Shown here: positions 1 through 7,202 of the stretch, piece by piece
How the letters are laid out: every line of letters begins with the position of its first letter
Numbering within the stretch: the stretch's first letter is position 1
Assembly (NCBI GenBank): GCA_031285625.1
Contig: JAITVV010000043.1
Coordinates: 1 to 64,000 of the forward strand
DNA: 64,000 nucleotides
Source of the DNA: Prevotella sp.
GTDB taxonomy: Bacteria > Bacteroidota > Bacteroidia > Bacteroidales > Dysgonomonadaceae
Direction: 5' to 3'
Notes under the pieces: model-generated
The model's input: only the letters and a program-made list of their open reading frames with translations
Databases searched by the model: none
Told to the model about the DNA's origin: nothing
Position numbers and translations under genes: made by a program

Positions 1-74
1 CCTTCATTTAAAACCAGCAGAACCGCTCGTTCGCGATCTGCAATACTAAATTTGTTACGTTTCTTTTTATACAT
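1..74 (-). CDS. Transposase OrfA-like N-terminus (partial)
   Basis: The ATG at 74 opens a frame starting MYKKKRNKFSIADRERAV that runs off the left edge after 24 codons. The basic start followed by a predicted helix resembles the helix-turn-helix N-terminus of IS3-family OrfA proteins, which bind the IS ends. Its place 39 bp inside a TGAACCC tip supports this. The catalytic DDE part would lie in the adjoining sequence outside the window, so the assignment comes from context and a short N-terminus only. Confidence 0.55.
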   Translation of the reverse strand, partial: MYKKKRNKFSIADRERAVLLVLNE

Positions 75-80
75 AAAATA

Positions 81-111
81 AACCCTAAAAGTTTGTCTAA
101 CTTTTAGGGTT
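81..111. repeat. Perfect 13-bp inverted repeat inside IS end
   Basis: AACCCTAAAAGTT at 81-93 is the exact reverse complement of AACTTTTAGGGTT at 99-111, with a 5-nt spacer. It lies between the IS tip and the OrfA start, so it could be part of the transposase binding site or a hairpin that limits read-through transcription into the transposase gene. Confidence 0.7.
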
Positions 112-150
112 CACTTCATCGCGGATAGCCTTTTCAAGATGATTTGTATT

Positions 151-504
151 TTATCTTTGAGTAATAAAATTATTATTTTTATTATCTATTTCCACTCTTT
201 CAATAGCCAATAGCTCATCATCTTTATCATATATATAAATGAGGCATCCAGATTTATCAGCCCATGCATTAGCTCGTTTATTCCATTTCGTATAGGTTAT
301 ATGAGTTACTTTATCAGTATCCCCATAAACATATACATGTTTATTTACATTTCTCCATCCACCTGTCTTCGACCATTCATCTACTGATCTCTCAAGGATG
401 CGCCCATCACTGGCATATACATAATTCTTTTTAGTTACAGGCTCCAAAGTTTCATCATCAACCGTTACATATTCCTTTTTCACTCCTAATTCAGAATTTA
501 CCAC
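151..504 (-). CDS. DUF3836-like small secreted protein, N-terminus probably frameshifted
   Basis: 117 residues read from a GTG at 504. The body has spaced Tyr/Trp/Gly signatures (NYVYASDGRILER, WSKTGGW, YTKWNKRANAW) like the DUF3836 family of small Bacteroidales exported proteins; function unknown. The coding frame stays open upstream to about 564, reading KQLLVFAVNLNARNVK, which looks like a signal peptide remnant but has no in-frame ATG. An ATG at 568, below a good promoter (628-658), is in another frame and stops after 11 codons. Removing one A from the AAA after that ATG would join the two frames. The gene is therefore either frameshifted or starts internally. Its 3' end lies about 40 bp from the IS tip. 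Confidence 0.55.
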   Translation of the reverse strand: MVNSELGVKKEYVTVDDETLEPVTKKNYVYASDGRILERSVDEWSKTGGWRNVNKHVYVYGDTDKVTHITYTKWNKRANAWADKSGCLIYIYDKDDELLAIERVEIDNKNNNFITQR

Positions 505-627
505 ATTGCTGTATACCTTTACATTTCTTGCATTAAGATTTACTGCAAAAACTAATAATTGCTTTCATAATGTATATTTTTAAAGTTATAATTTAATAAA
601 TTAGTGTATTAGATTACTAGTACACTG

Positions 628-658
628 CAAATATAGATTAACTTTTTGAAATAACAAA
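628..658 (-). promoter_or_regulatory. Bacteroidota-type promoter for the DUF3836-like gene
   Basis: On the minus strand TTTG (655-658) is followed after 19 bp by TATATTTG (628-635), matching the Bacteroidota consensus TTTG-N19-21-TAnnTTTG. It points at the ATG at 568. Confidence 0.6.
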
Positions 659-706
659 TACTTCCATCACTTTTCTTGCTAAAAATCTATTTATTTCTTT
701 ATAATA

Positions 707-1405
707 CTACCCCAATTCGAAATCCAGACTAGATTTTCTAAAATCACGAAGAGCAAATTTTTCATCACATAATTGCTTCTCAGCTATACTGTTGATATCT
801 ATTTGAGGTACAACGTTTATATGATCATGCAACCCATAGTTCTTCACAAAGAGCACCAGATTAACATTGGGAGTATACCACTCGCCATCACCTCGTTCTT
901 CACGCCTGCACAAAAAACATAACGTTTGCCCGACTCTTATTTCCAAAGTGATATTAGTGCGGGGGAAATCTGTTATTATATCACCTGTTTCCTGATTCAC
1001 ATCTAAAAGATTAAATCCATATGGAGCAATGCTCTTGAAGTTTACATAAGGCAGTTGTCCCTTATTGCCTTGTATCCCGGTCTTATTACTCGATAACCTC
1101 TCATATCCCTTCTGCCAAACATTATTTTTATCAGGATGCTCGCCAGTGACAGAACAGACAACATTTGTATTTTCTTTAAAGATTTTAGCGCATAACTCAT
1201 CTGGTATACTCTCCGATAAAAAAGGCTTTCCTGAATCATAAGCAATGTATGGAGCAAAATGTCCTTTTGCTTTAGATGGCCCCGTATAAAAAAAAGCATC
1301 ATGAGGTAAGGTAGTTCGTACAGCACCCTTTCCATAAAAACGATATTCACGGACAAAAAACTCTATAAATAAAACTTTACGAGGAAATATTAAAGGTTGT
1401 TTCAT
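707..1405 (-). CDS. Hypothetical protein, 232 residues, family not recognised
   Basis: The ATG at 1405 follows a promoter-like site (1422-1453). The product starts MKQPLIFPRKVLFIEFFVRE; there is no clear signal peptide or membrane segment. It holds one CxxC (CFLC in the segment TLCFLCRREERGDGEWYTP) and several conserved-looking aromatic/Gly patches (FFYTGPSKAKGHFAPYI, PYGFNLLD, KNYGLHDHINVVPQ). The single CxxC is not enough to claim zinc binding. It sits alone downstream of the sigma-factor operon on the same strand, with 60 bp between them. I do not recognise the family and assign no function. Confidence 0.7.
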   Translation of the reverse strand: MKQPLIFPRKVLFIEFFVREYRFYGKGAVRTTLPHDAFFYTGPSKAKGHFAPYIAYDSGKPFLSESIPDELCAKIFKENTNVVCSVTGEHPDKNNVWQKGYERLSSNKTGIQGNKGQLPYVNFKSIAPYGFNLLDVNQETGDIITDFPRTNITLEIRVGQTLCFLCRREERGDGEWYTPNVNLVLFVKNYGLHDHINVVPQIDINSIAEKQLCDEKFALRDFRKSSLDFELG

Positions 1406-1421
1406 TGCAATGTAGTTTGCA

Positions 1422-1453
1422 CAAAATTAGTGATAAATTGAAACAGCCTCCAA
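1422..1453 (-). promoter_or_regulatory. Promoter for the 232-residue hypothetical gene
   Basis: Minus strand TTG (1451-1453), 21-bp spacer, then TAATTTTG (1422-1429), fitting the Bacteroidota promoter pattern. The gene's ATG is 17 bp downstream. This suggests transcription separate from the sigma-factor operon just upstream. Confidence 0.5.
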
Positions 1454-1465
1454 TATTTAGGGTAA

Positions 1466-2026
1466 TTATTCAAGTAACTCGTAATATAAGTCTCTCAATC
1501 GTTCTCGCAGGTGCAAGACTGCATAACGTTTCCGCGAAATAAGGGTATTTACAGTAATACCAGTTTCTTCCGAAATTTCTTTAAAAGAAAATCCCTCCAA
1601 CTCCGTAAGTTCAAAAATCTCACGTTGTTCTATTGGTATTTCAGACAGAGCGTTTTCCAGTTCAATCCAGACTAACGATCTCAAATATTCAGTTTCCGGA
1701 GAGGAATCATCATCCATGAGCAAGCTTGTGATCTCGGCCATAAACAATTCATCATTATCTTCCGTCTTCACATAAGGCATTTCCACCTCTCTATGTTTGC
1801 GGCTACGATCGATAATCTGATTATTAGCTACAGAATACAACCACGCTGAAATCTGCTCTATAGGTCTTTCAATCAGATCGATCTTAGAAAGCTGGTAAAA
1901 GACATTTTGCAGTATATCCTCCCCATCTTCTTTCGATAAGACACGCTTATTGATATAACCTTTTAGCTGATTCCGATATTTGTTGAAGATATCCGAAACA
2001 CTCTGTCCTTTCGGCTCTGTCGTCAT
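1466..2026 (-). CDS. ECF-family RNA polymerase sigma factor
   Basis: 186 residues. Region 2 is at about residues 8-80: the DGEDILQNVFYQL segment of 2.1-2.2 and SAWLYSVANNQIIDRSRKHRE of 2.3-2.4. Region 4 is at about 120-180: IPIEQREIFELTELEGFSFKEISEETGI, a typical sigma-4 helix-turn-helix. The protein would direct RNA polymerase to alternative promoters. Its ATG overlaps the stop of the upstream membrane-protein gene by 4 bp (ATGA), so the two are translationally coupled. No classic FecR-type anti-sigma factor is adjacent, so the signal it answers to is unknown; the coupled membrane protein is the obvious candidate partner (inference). Confidence 0.9.
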   Translation of the reverse strand: MTTEPKGQSVSDIFNKYRNQLKGYINKRVLSKEDGEDILQNVFYQLSKIDLIERPIEQISAWLYSVANNQIIDRSRKHREVEMPYVKTEDNDELFMAEITSLLMDDDSSPETEYLRSLVWIELENALSEIPIEQREIFELTELEGFSFKEISEETGITVNTLISRKRYAVLHLRERLRDLYYELLE

Positions 2027-2427
2027 TCTTCAGTTGTATTGCGATCCTCTTTTGATTCTTTTCTATCATTGCAAAATGCCGCACCGAATCCATTAAATTC
2101 GCGCATGTGACTACGCATATATTCCCGTTTTTCATCGCGTGACATATCTTTCATCTTATCCCGCATCATATGCCACTGACGAAAATCTTCTTTCTTTTGA
2201 TTACCAAAACGTCTATGACCTCCAAACTTTCCAAAGCCTCCAAAGCCTCCTAATAATAAACGGCTAAGTAGCATCAGTCCGGCAGCCTGCCAGTAATTGA
2301 TAGTTGTCCATCCTATGATAGACGGAATCAAAGCGTTCCAAAGCAACATAACAACAGCAATTGCAGCCGCAAAAACAGCAAGGAAAACCAAACCGCCCAA
2401 AAATCTCTTACCTCTAAAATTTTTCAT
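2023..2427 (-). CDS. Small membrane protein coupled to the sigma factor
   Basis: 134 residues with a predicted membrane helix at about 10-32 (FLGGLVFLAVFAAAIAVVMLL) and a second near 42-60. These are followed by a Gly/Phe-rich linker (LLGGFGGFGKFGGHRRFG) and a charged cytoplasmic-type tail rich in Met, Asp, Lys and Arg (KMKDMSRDEKREYMRSHMREF). The stop overlaps the sigma-factor start by 4 bp. Position and topology suggest it could sequester or sense for the sigma factor, but it has no recognisable anti-sigma domain, so this is inference only. It is downstream of a ferredoxin and a 36-residue membrane peptide on the same strand. Confidence 0.8.
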   Translation of the reverse strand: MKNFRGKRFLGGLVFLAVFAAAIAVVMLLWNALIPSIIGWTTINYWQAAGLMLLSRLLLGGFGGFGKFGGHRRFGNQKKEDFRQWHMMRDKMKDMSRDEKREYMRSHMREFNGFGAAFCNDRKESKEDRNTTEE

Positions 2428-2458
2428 ATTTATATTTCTTTTATTATCATTATGTGAT

Positions 2459-2569
2459 TTATAATATGACCCTAAAGTACAAATGTAATATACTTACAGC
2501 AGCCATTATTACAGATGCTATTATTGTAATTACCGGAATAGCAACCTTACTTATATCTCTCTTTTCCAT
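2459..2569 (-). CDS. 36-residue single-pass membrane peptide
   Basis: A short ORF from the ATG at 2569 to the TAA at 2459. It encodes a charged start (MEKRDISK) and then one long hydrophobic stretch (VAIPVITIIASVIMAAVSIL) ending HLYFRVIL. It begins 13 bp after the ferredoxin stop and ends about 30 bp before the next membrane-protein start, filling a gap in what looks like one operon. Codon layout and hydrophobicity are those of a real single-span peptide, but at this length chance cannot be excluded. Function unknown; small membrane peptides often tune a neighbouring membrane complex. Confidence 0.5.
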   Translation of the reverse strand: MEKRDISKVAIPVITIIASVIMAAVSILHLYFRVIL

Positions 2570-2582
2570 CATGATTAATTTA

Positions 2583-2810
2583 TTACACTGTTATCAACTC
2601 AATGGCGTCTGTAGGACATTCCCATGTACAACCACCACATCCCTTACATCTATCCCGATATTCAACAGTCGCATAGCTACGATTATCTTTATAGACCATA
2701 CCTAATACTTTATGGTGGCATCTATCAACACATCTTTCGCACCCAATACACTTACGTTCGAATATTTGTAAAGATATGACTTCCACTTGTCTTCTTTTGA
2801 ACTTAAACAT
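2583..2810 (-). CDS. 2[4Fe-4S] ferredoxin-type protein
   Basis: 75 residues with two complete cluster motifs: CIGCERCVDRC (about residues 21-31) and CKGCGGCTWEC (about 55-65). Both follow CxxCxxCxxxC, although the last Cys of each is not followed by the usual Pro in the first motif (CHHKV), while the second has the usual Cys-Pro (ECPTD). It would carry low-potential electrons between cytoplasmic redox enzymes; no partner oxidoreductase is encoded nearby. It is the first gene of the same-strand run that continues through the small membrane peptide, the Gly-rich membrane protein and the ECF sigma factor, so a redox link to that sigma factor is possible but unproven. Confidence 0.88.
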   Translation of the reverse strand: MFKFKRRQVEVISLQIFERKCIGCERCVDRCHHKVLGMVYKDNRSYATVEYRDRCKGCGGCTWECPTDAIELITV

Positions 2811-3006
2811 TCTTCCATATATTATTCTTTTAACACTCTATTAATTAAGATATATCTTCTACTATTGATGACGAACGAAGGGAAAATATATTTTAATTTT
2901 TTCTCTTTTTTACAGAAAAAACTTTTTACCACACTAATTATCAACCCATAAACAATACATTAAGATAAATTGTTAAATAATCAGTTTACATATCATCCAT
3001 AATATG

Positions 3007-3014
3007 TACTTTTG
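3007..3014 (+). promoter_or_regulatory. -7 promoter element upstream of the 311-residue secreted protein
   Basis: TACTTTTG at 3007-3014 matches TAnnTTTG; TTTA at 2985-2988, 18 bp upstream, is a weak match to the -33 TTTG. The ATG lies 19 bp downstream. Confidence 0.4.
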
Positions 3015-3033
3015 ATGTCCTAAAAAAATTAAA

Positions 3034-3969
3034 ATGATGAAGAAATTTTATTCAATATTAATTATATGTTTGTTTGCCAGTAATGGTTTTGCACAGAAAA
3101 ATAACAAGCAGGAGATAACTATTCCTTATGATAGCACAACTAACTTTCTTGGTAAAAATGTCCAGCAATACACAGGGCAGCAGCTCTATCTGAAAGGTTT
3201 GGAAAAATCATCCCGACAATATGGATACACAGGATTTATTCTCAAATATAAAAAAGACGATGACCTATTGAATGAGGAAAAAAATATATATAAACCAAAT
3301 GATAATTACAGTTCGCGCTATGAAGATTTAGCAGGAAAATATTTTCAGGTATTAGAAGTCATCAAACATCCCAAAGCAAAGAAAAGTACTGAAGATTATC
3401 AGGACGATTACTATCTAAAATTGCAAGAGAAATCAAGTGGAGACATTCTGTATTATAAATATAACACTGATTCGGAGTATACATTTCCGTTTATCACTAC
3501 AGGGTTCTTTATCAAAGAAAAACAACTGCTAAATGGGAAGGAATATGTGATATCTGACGATATTCTGAAAATGTCCCGCAACCTGGCAACAGGAAAAGCC
3601 CTTACATTCACTACCGGACAAACATGGAAATGTGTTGACCTTACAATAGACAATACGAATAGTGAATTGTCACTTATTCTGCAAAATAAAGGAGGAGTAA
3701 AAACAGCTATCCCCTACTCTCTTCTGATCAACGATGGAGGTATAAAGAAAGTTTATACAGCAGCAGAAGCTTCAACACTTACTAAAAAATATAATTCAAA
3801 TAACTTCCGCCGTATTCTGCAAAACAAGATAAGAGTGGGTATGACAAAAGAAATGACCCGCTTGGCCTGGGGTGAACCAGCAGAAATAAAAGAAGGAAAA
3901 ACCGAACAATGGATATATCCTGCCGGAATACTTAATTTTAGGGGAGATAAGATTATAAGCACGAAATAA
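3034..3969 (+). CDS. Secreted protein of unknown function with BamE/SmpA-like C-terminal segment
   Basis: 311 residues. A signal peptide (MMKKFYSILIICLFASNGFAQ) ends in FAQ, a common Bacteroidota signal-peptidase site. The middle is beta-rich and Lys/Tyr-rich with no family I recognise. Residues about 268-300 (KIRVGMTKEMTRLAWGEPAE, then EQWIYPAG) resemble the 'I..GMT..EV....G.P....' pattern of SmpA/OmlA/BamE-like domains, which usually work at the cell envelope. The start could be either of two adjacent Met codons. The stop codon lies inside a strong bidirectional hairpin (3952-3984). Confidence 0.75.
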   Translation: MMKKFYSILIICLFASNGFAQKNNKQEITIPYDSTTNFLGKNVQQYTGQQLYLKGLEKSSRQYGYTGFILKYKKDDDLLNEEKNIYKPNDNYSSRYEDLAGKYFQVLEVIKHPKAKKSTEDYQDDYYLKLQEKSSGDILYYKYNTDSEYTFPFITTGFFIKEKQLLNGKEYVISDDILKMSRNLATGKALTFTTGQTWKCVDLTIDNTNSELSLILQNKGGVKTAIPYSLLINDGGIKKVYTAAEASTLTKKYNSNNFRRILQNKIRVGMTKEMTRLAWGEPAEIKEGKTEQWIYPAGILNFRGDKIISTK

Positions 3970-3984
3970 AATCGTGCTTATAAT
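3952..3984. terminator. Bidirectional hairpin terminator between convergent genes
   Basis: ATTATAAGCACGA (3952-3964) pairs perfectly with TCGTGCTTATAAT (3972-3984) across a 7-nt loop. It contains the stop codon of the plus-strand gene and ends just before the stop of the convergent lipoprotein gene at 3986, so it can end transcription of both. Confidence 0.7.
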
Positions 3985-3985
3985 T

Positions 3986-4420
3986 CTAATTGAAGATACT
4001 TTTATAATATACCAAATACCATTTATTATTAATATTCTGATATTTGGATACAATATCTACTCCAGAATCAGGAATATAAATCCGATGGAACACATCTTTG
4101 GGGTCTTCCTTAATCTCTACGCGATATTCAGTCGTATCAACGTCATATATCGAACCTATTAATAATTCCCAGTCCTCTTTTTCGATCTTATCAGAGATCA
4201 TTCTCCCATCCTCAGATATATCTCCATCTAAGGGAAACTGGATGCGGGATAGCTGAAATGCTCCGTCCTTAAGGAATTTAGTATAAAAAGTTTGAAAATC
4301 CTCTGTTTGCTGTCCATTATACTGGTCTGATACCTTTGCAGCCGTTTCATTACTCTTTTGCTTACAACCAACAAGACCATAAGCAATTACAATACACAGT
4401 AAAACAATGACATTCTTCAT
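3986..4420 (-). CDS. DUF4348-like lipoprotein
   Basis: 144 residues with a lipoprotein signal: hydrophobic start, then GLVGC with the lipid-anchored Cys at 19. The mature part contains FQTFYTKFLKDGAFQLSRIQ, which matches my memory of the DUF4348 family in Bacteroidales (a conserved F-x-x-F-x-x-K-F-x-x-D, F-Q-L-S-R-I block); function unknown. It is convergent with the secreted gene at 3034 and shares its terminator. A TATCTTTG element (minus strand, 4434-4441) upstream of its ATG is a plausible -7 box. Confidence 0.78.
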   Translation of the reverse strand: MKNVIVLLCIVIAYGLVGCKQKSNETAAKVSDQYNGQQTEDFQTFYTKFLKDGAFQLSRIQFPLDGDISEDGRMISDKIEKEDWELLIGSIYDVDTTEYRVEIKEDPKDVFHRIYIPDSGVDIVSKYQNINNKWYLVYYKSIFN

Positions 4421-4457
4421 ATCTCTTTTTTAACAAAGATATCATTTTATAATTTAA

Positions 4458-5285
4458 TCATCCTATAATCAAAGACGTCATACTCAAGGAACCTGCAATT
4501 ACCTTATCGTTAAAAAATCGGACTGACTCATCTTTCCCTTGTAAACCTAATGTATACAACAAAGGAATATAGTGTTCCGGAGTCGGTATTGCCATCAATG
4601 ATGCCGGAATATGCATGTAATCGATCAATGAATAATGATCCCGGCTCAGTATCTTCTCTTTCAGGAAGTTATTTAGCTCAAAAGCCCAGTCATAACCAAA
4701 TTCGGCATTGAAATCCTCCCCGGCAACTTTCACCATTCTCAAATTATGAATCATATTGCCACTCCCTACAATTAACACACCTTTACGGCGCAGAAACATC
4801 AATTCATTTCCCAAGCCATAATGGTACCTCGAATCTTTAAAATGATCAATACTCATCTGTACCACAGGAATATCAGCTTTAGGATAAATATGTTTCAGCA
4901 CGCTCCAACTACCATGATCCAACCCCCATTCATAGTCATCGCGGATATTTACTTTTCTTATTTCCTGCTGCACCATCTTGGCTAACAGGGAAGAACCCGG
5001 AGCCGGATATTGCTGAGCATACAATTCTCCCGGGAATCCATAAAAGTCATGTATAGTCTTAGGTCGATCCATTGCTGTAACAAAAGTACCTTTTGTTTCC
5101 CAATGGGCAGAAATGCAAAGTATGGCCTGAGGTTGCGGAATATCAGTACCCAGCTTTTGCCAGGTTCTAACAAATTCATTATCCTCAATAGAATTCATAG
5201 GAGTGCCATGCCCTACAAAAACGACAGGCATCAAGGGTGTATCAACAAAAGACATAACCTCTTTATGTAAATCTCTAAGTGTCAT
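4458..5285 (-). CDS. ygiD: 4,5-DOPA-extradiol-type ring-cleaving dioxygenase (YgiD family)
   Basis: 275 residues, the usual length for DODA-type class III extradiol dioxygenases. Typical blocks are MPVVFVGHGTPMNSIEDNEF near the N-terminus (metal-binding His), ILCISAHWETKGTFVTA (SAHWE metal site), the LDHGSWSVLKHIYP segment and VLIVGSGNMIHNLR. These cytoplasmic Zn/Fe enzymes open catechol rings; the natural bacterial substrate is often unknown. The gene lies 66 bp downstream of the YceI gene on the same strand, with a hairpin terminator between them, so expression may depend on read-through or on a promoter I did not find. Confidence 0.9.
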   Translation of the reverse strand: MTLRDLHKEVMSFVDTPLMPVVFVGHGTPMNSIEDNEFVRTWQKLGTDIPQPQAILCISAHWETKGTFVTAMDRPKTIHDFYGFPGELYAQQYPAPGSSLLAKMVQQEIRKVNIRDDYEWGLDHGSWSVLKHIYPKADIPVVQMSIDHFKDSRYHYGLGNELMFLRRKGVLIVGSGNMIHNLRMVKVAGEDFNAEFGYDWAFELNNFLKEKILSRDHYSLIDYMHIPASLMAIPTPEHYIPLLYTLGLQGKDESVRFFNDKVIAGSLSMTSLIIG

Positions 5286-5299
5286 ACATCTATATTAAA

Positions 5300-5325
5300 A
5301 TCGGCTTTGGAATACCAAAGCCGAT
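5300..5325 (-). terminator. Hairpin terminator after the YceI gene
   Basis: ATCGGCTTTGG (5300-5310) pairs with CCAAAGCCGAT (5315-5325) over a 4-nt loop; on the minus strand it is followed by TTTTAA. It lies between the YceI stop and the dioxygenase start and may act as a terminator or partial attenuator. Confidence 0.65.
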
Positions 5326-5351
5326 CCTGTAATTTACCGTTATCTGTTAAA

Positions 5352-6008
5352 TTATTTTGTTACTTTAGCGACTATTGTTATTTGCAACTCAATATTATCA
5401 TTCACAATATTTTCTTTCAGATCATCGAACAGTGTTTTAGATCCATATTTTACATTCCACTGTGTACGATCTATAGTAAATGGAACTGTTACAGCCTTAT
5501 ATACATCACCTTCCTTAGTTACTTTAGCCCCAAATGTGATATTCTTTTCTACATCCTTCATTTTCAGGTTTCCGCTTACATTATAATTAATGCTATCTGT
5601 AGCATTAGCAGCTTTTTCCACTTTAGTGATAGTAAAAGTACTTTCGGGATATGTAGCCACATCAAAGAAATCTCCACTTTTCAGGTGATCTGTTAACTGA
5701 TCTTTCAATACCTGTGTAGGAAGATCTTTATCAACTATACTATTCATATCAATTATAAAAGAACCCGATGCGACTTCCTCACCATTAATAGCCAGACTAC
5801 CACTTTTAAGAGCTATAGTACCTACATGCTCTCCGCCTACCTTAGAACCTTTCCATTGTATAGAAGATGATGGGACAATCACGGCAAGCTGTTCCCCGGT
5901 ACCTGAAGCTGCCGCTTGGGCATCAGTTCCTTCTACTTTATTTTTTGTTGTTGTATTGCATGACACTGCAAATAATACGATGGCGATCGCCAATAAATAA
6001 GTTTTCAT
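5352..6008 (-). CDS. YceI-family lipoprotein
   Basis: 218 residues. A lipoprotein signal (MKTYLLAIAIVLFAVSC, Cys17) is followed by a linker and then the YceI domain (about 45-218), with SSSIQWKGSKVGGEHVGTI, the central EKNITFGAKVTKEGD segment, and FTIDRTQWNVKYGS near the end. YceI proteins are periplasmic lipocalin-like beta-barrels that bind isoprenoids such as polyprenol; the substrate here is unknown. It has a well-formed promoter (6051-6081) and is divergent from the LysR gene, which suggests control by that regulator (inference). Confidence 0.9.
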   Translation of the reverse strand: MKTYLLAIAIVLFAVSCNTTTKNKVEGTDAQAAASGTGEQLAVIVPSSSIQWKGSKVGGEHVGTIALKSGSLAINGEEVASGSFIIDMNSIVDKDLPTQVLKDQLTDHLKSGDFFDVATYPESTFTITKVEKAANATDSINYNVSGNLKMKDVEKNITFGAKVTKEGDVYKAVTVPFTIDRTQWNVKYGSKTLFDDLKENIVNDNIELQITIVAKVTK

Positions 6009-6050
6009 TTTATCTTTTATTTTAATTAATTTCTGTTATTAAATACGATA

Positions 6051-6081
6051 CAAAGTTAAGTGACAGTACTTCACCCACAAA
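6051..6081 (-). promoter_or_regulatory. Promoter for the YceI gene
   Basis: On the minus strand TTTG (6078-6081), a 19-bp spacer and TAACTTTG (6051-6058) match the Bacteroidota consensus exactly. It lies in the region shared with the divergent LysR gene, so the regulator could bind over it. Confidence 0.7.
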
Positions 6082-6116
6082 ATAGTTATTTTTATAAATA
6101 ATCATTAAAAATTTCA

Positions 6117-6124
6117 TAGATTTG
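6117..6124 (+). promoter_or_regulatory. -7 promoter element for the LysR-type gene
   Basis: TAGATTTG fits TAnnTTTG and lies 55 bp before the regulator's ATG. No clear -33 box is visible, so the call is tentative. Confidence 0.35.
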
Positions 6125-6179
6125 TACCCACAACACACTATAATAGAATTTTATTACACTAATTACTAGAACAAAAACT

Positions 6180-7091
6180 ATGGTAAACCTGGAATGGTAC
6201 AGAACATTTAAAGCCATCTATCAATTTGGAACATTGACTAGAGCCTCACAAGAACTGATGATATCCCAACCCAACATGAGTATTCAGCTAGCCTCACTCG
6301 AAACCTATATCGGACAACCTCTCTTTGTAAGGATGCCTCGAAAAATGATGCCTACTGAATATGGTAAACAATTATACACCCAAATAGTTGAGTCTATAGA
6401 TAATTTGGAACGCGTAGAAGCTGAATTTAAACGAACTGTATTAAATAAAGCGCCAAGTATACGTTTTGGAACACCATCGGAACTATTCAACAATTATCTG
6501 GCAGAACATATTGGAGAAGAGGATAATTTACATTTAACCGTAGAATATGGCTTAGCAGACAAACTTACAGAAAAGTTGATCAGCAACGATCTTGACATTG
6601 CAATCATTACCCGCCAAAGTAAATCGGACGATTCATTAACGTATGAAACATTATTTACCGAATCGTTCATGATAGTCTGCAATCCAGATACAGATACCAA
6701 TGAATTTGACGGCCATATCAAAGAAAATAATTTATCCGGAGCGGAGAAATGGCTAAAAGGGAAGAAATGGTATGCATATGACAATAATCTACCTTTGATC
6801 AGAAGATTCTGGAGAGAGAATTTCAAAAAACGCCCGATATTGAAACTACATGCAGTTATTCCTGACAATGATGCCATTCTAAAAGCTGTAAAAAACAGTA
6901 ATGGCCTGTCTGTATCATCAGACCTTATTGCAGGCAAAGCCCTTAAAGAAGGTAATGTAAAAGTGCTATGGAAAGGATCAGACACTGCAAATAACACGCT
7001 ATATCTGGCCTATAATAAAAATAAGATACAACCTCAATATCTCGAAAAAGTTAAAGGATTTATATTGAAATATGTTGATTTTCACAAATAA
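6180..7091 (+). CDS. LysR-family transcriptional regulator
   Basis: 303 residues. The N-terminal winged helix-turn-helix (about 3-62) reads WYRTFKAIYQFGTLTRASQE then ISQPNMSIQLASLETYIGQP, the standard LysR arrangement. The remainder is a substrate-binding-like effector domain (about 90-300). LysR proteins usually control a divergent target and themselves. Here the divergent neighbours are the YceI lipoprotein and the extradiol dioxygenase, which are therefore the best candidate targets; the effector is unknown. Confidence 0.92.
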   Translation: MVNLEWYRTFKAIYQFGTLTRASQELMISQPNMSIQLASLETYIGQPLFVRMPRKMMPTEYGKQLYTQIVESIDNLERVEAEFKRTVLNKAPSIRFGTPSELFNNYLAEHIGEEDNLHLTVEYGLADKLTEKLISNDLDIAIITRQSKSDDSLTYETLFTESFMIVCNPDTDTNEFDGHIKENNLSGAEKWLKGKKWYAYDNNLPLIRRFWRENFKKRPILKLHAVIPDNDAILKAVKNSNGLSVSSDLIAGKALKEGNVKVLWKGSDTANNTLYLAYNKNKIQPQYLEKVKGFILKYVDFHK

Positions 7092-7166
7092 TTACAAAAT
7101 CTGCTTATCCGTACAATTTTCCTTCTGATTTACAGAAGTGTCATCGTAAAGATTCAGTTTTTTATG

Positions 7167-7174
7167 TATATTTG
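7167..7174 (+). promoter_or_regulatory. -7 promoter element for the acyl-CoA synthetase gene
   Basis: TATATTTG matches TAnnTTTG at a suitable distance from the ATG at 7203; a matching -33 box is not obvious. Confidence 0.4.
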
Positions 7175-7202
7175 TTGTTATATATTACATATAAAGTGAA
7201 TT

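Larger units (their letters stand above)
1..113 (-). mobile_element. IS3-like insertion sequence, 5' end, cut by window edge
   Basis: The minus strand from 113 starts with TGAACCCTAAAAG, a TG-initiated end of the kind seen in IS3/IS150-group elements, followed by an ORF starting at 74. A 13-bp inverted repeat (81-93 with 99-111, 5-nt loop) lies between the tip and the ORF; such subterminal hairpins are common near IS3-family ends. Only the tip and the first codons are visible, so family and length cannot be fixed. The element abuts the 3' end of the DUF3836-like gene at 151. Confidence 0.6.

Noticed and set aside
81-111. Rho-independent terminator of the DUF3836-like gene
   Set aside because: The inverted repeat lies inside the IS end, between its tip and the OrfA start, and lacks a T run placed for that gene, so it was assigned to the element.
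707-1405. Zinc-finger call from a CxxC in the hypothetical protein
   Set aside because: There is only one CxxC and no second paired ligand set at a suitable distance.
2023-2427. Anti-sigma factor call for the membrane protein
   Set aside because: Position fits, but no known anti-sigma domain is visible, so it is left as a membrane protein of unknown role.
2454-2705. 83-codon plus-strand frame
   Set aside because: It is antisense to the ferredoxin, whose two cysteine motifs are unmistakable, and to the small membrane peptide.
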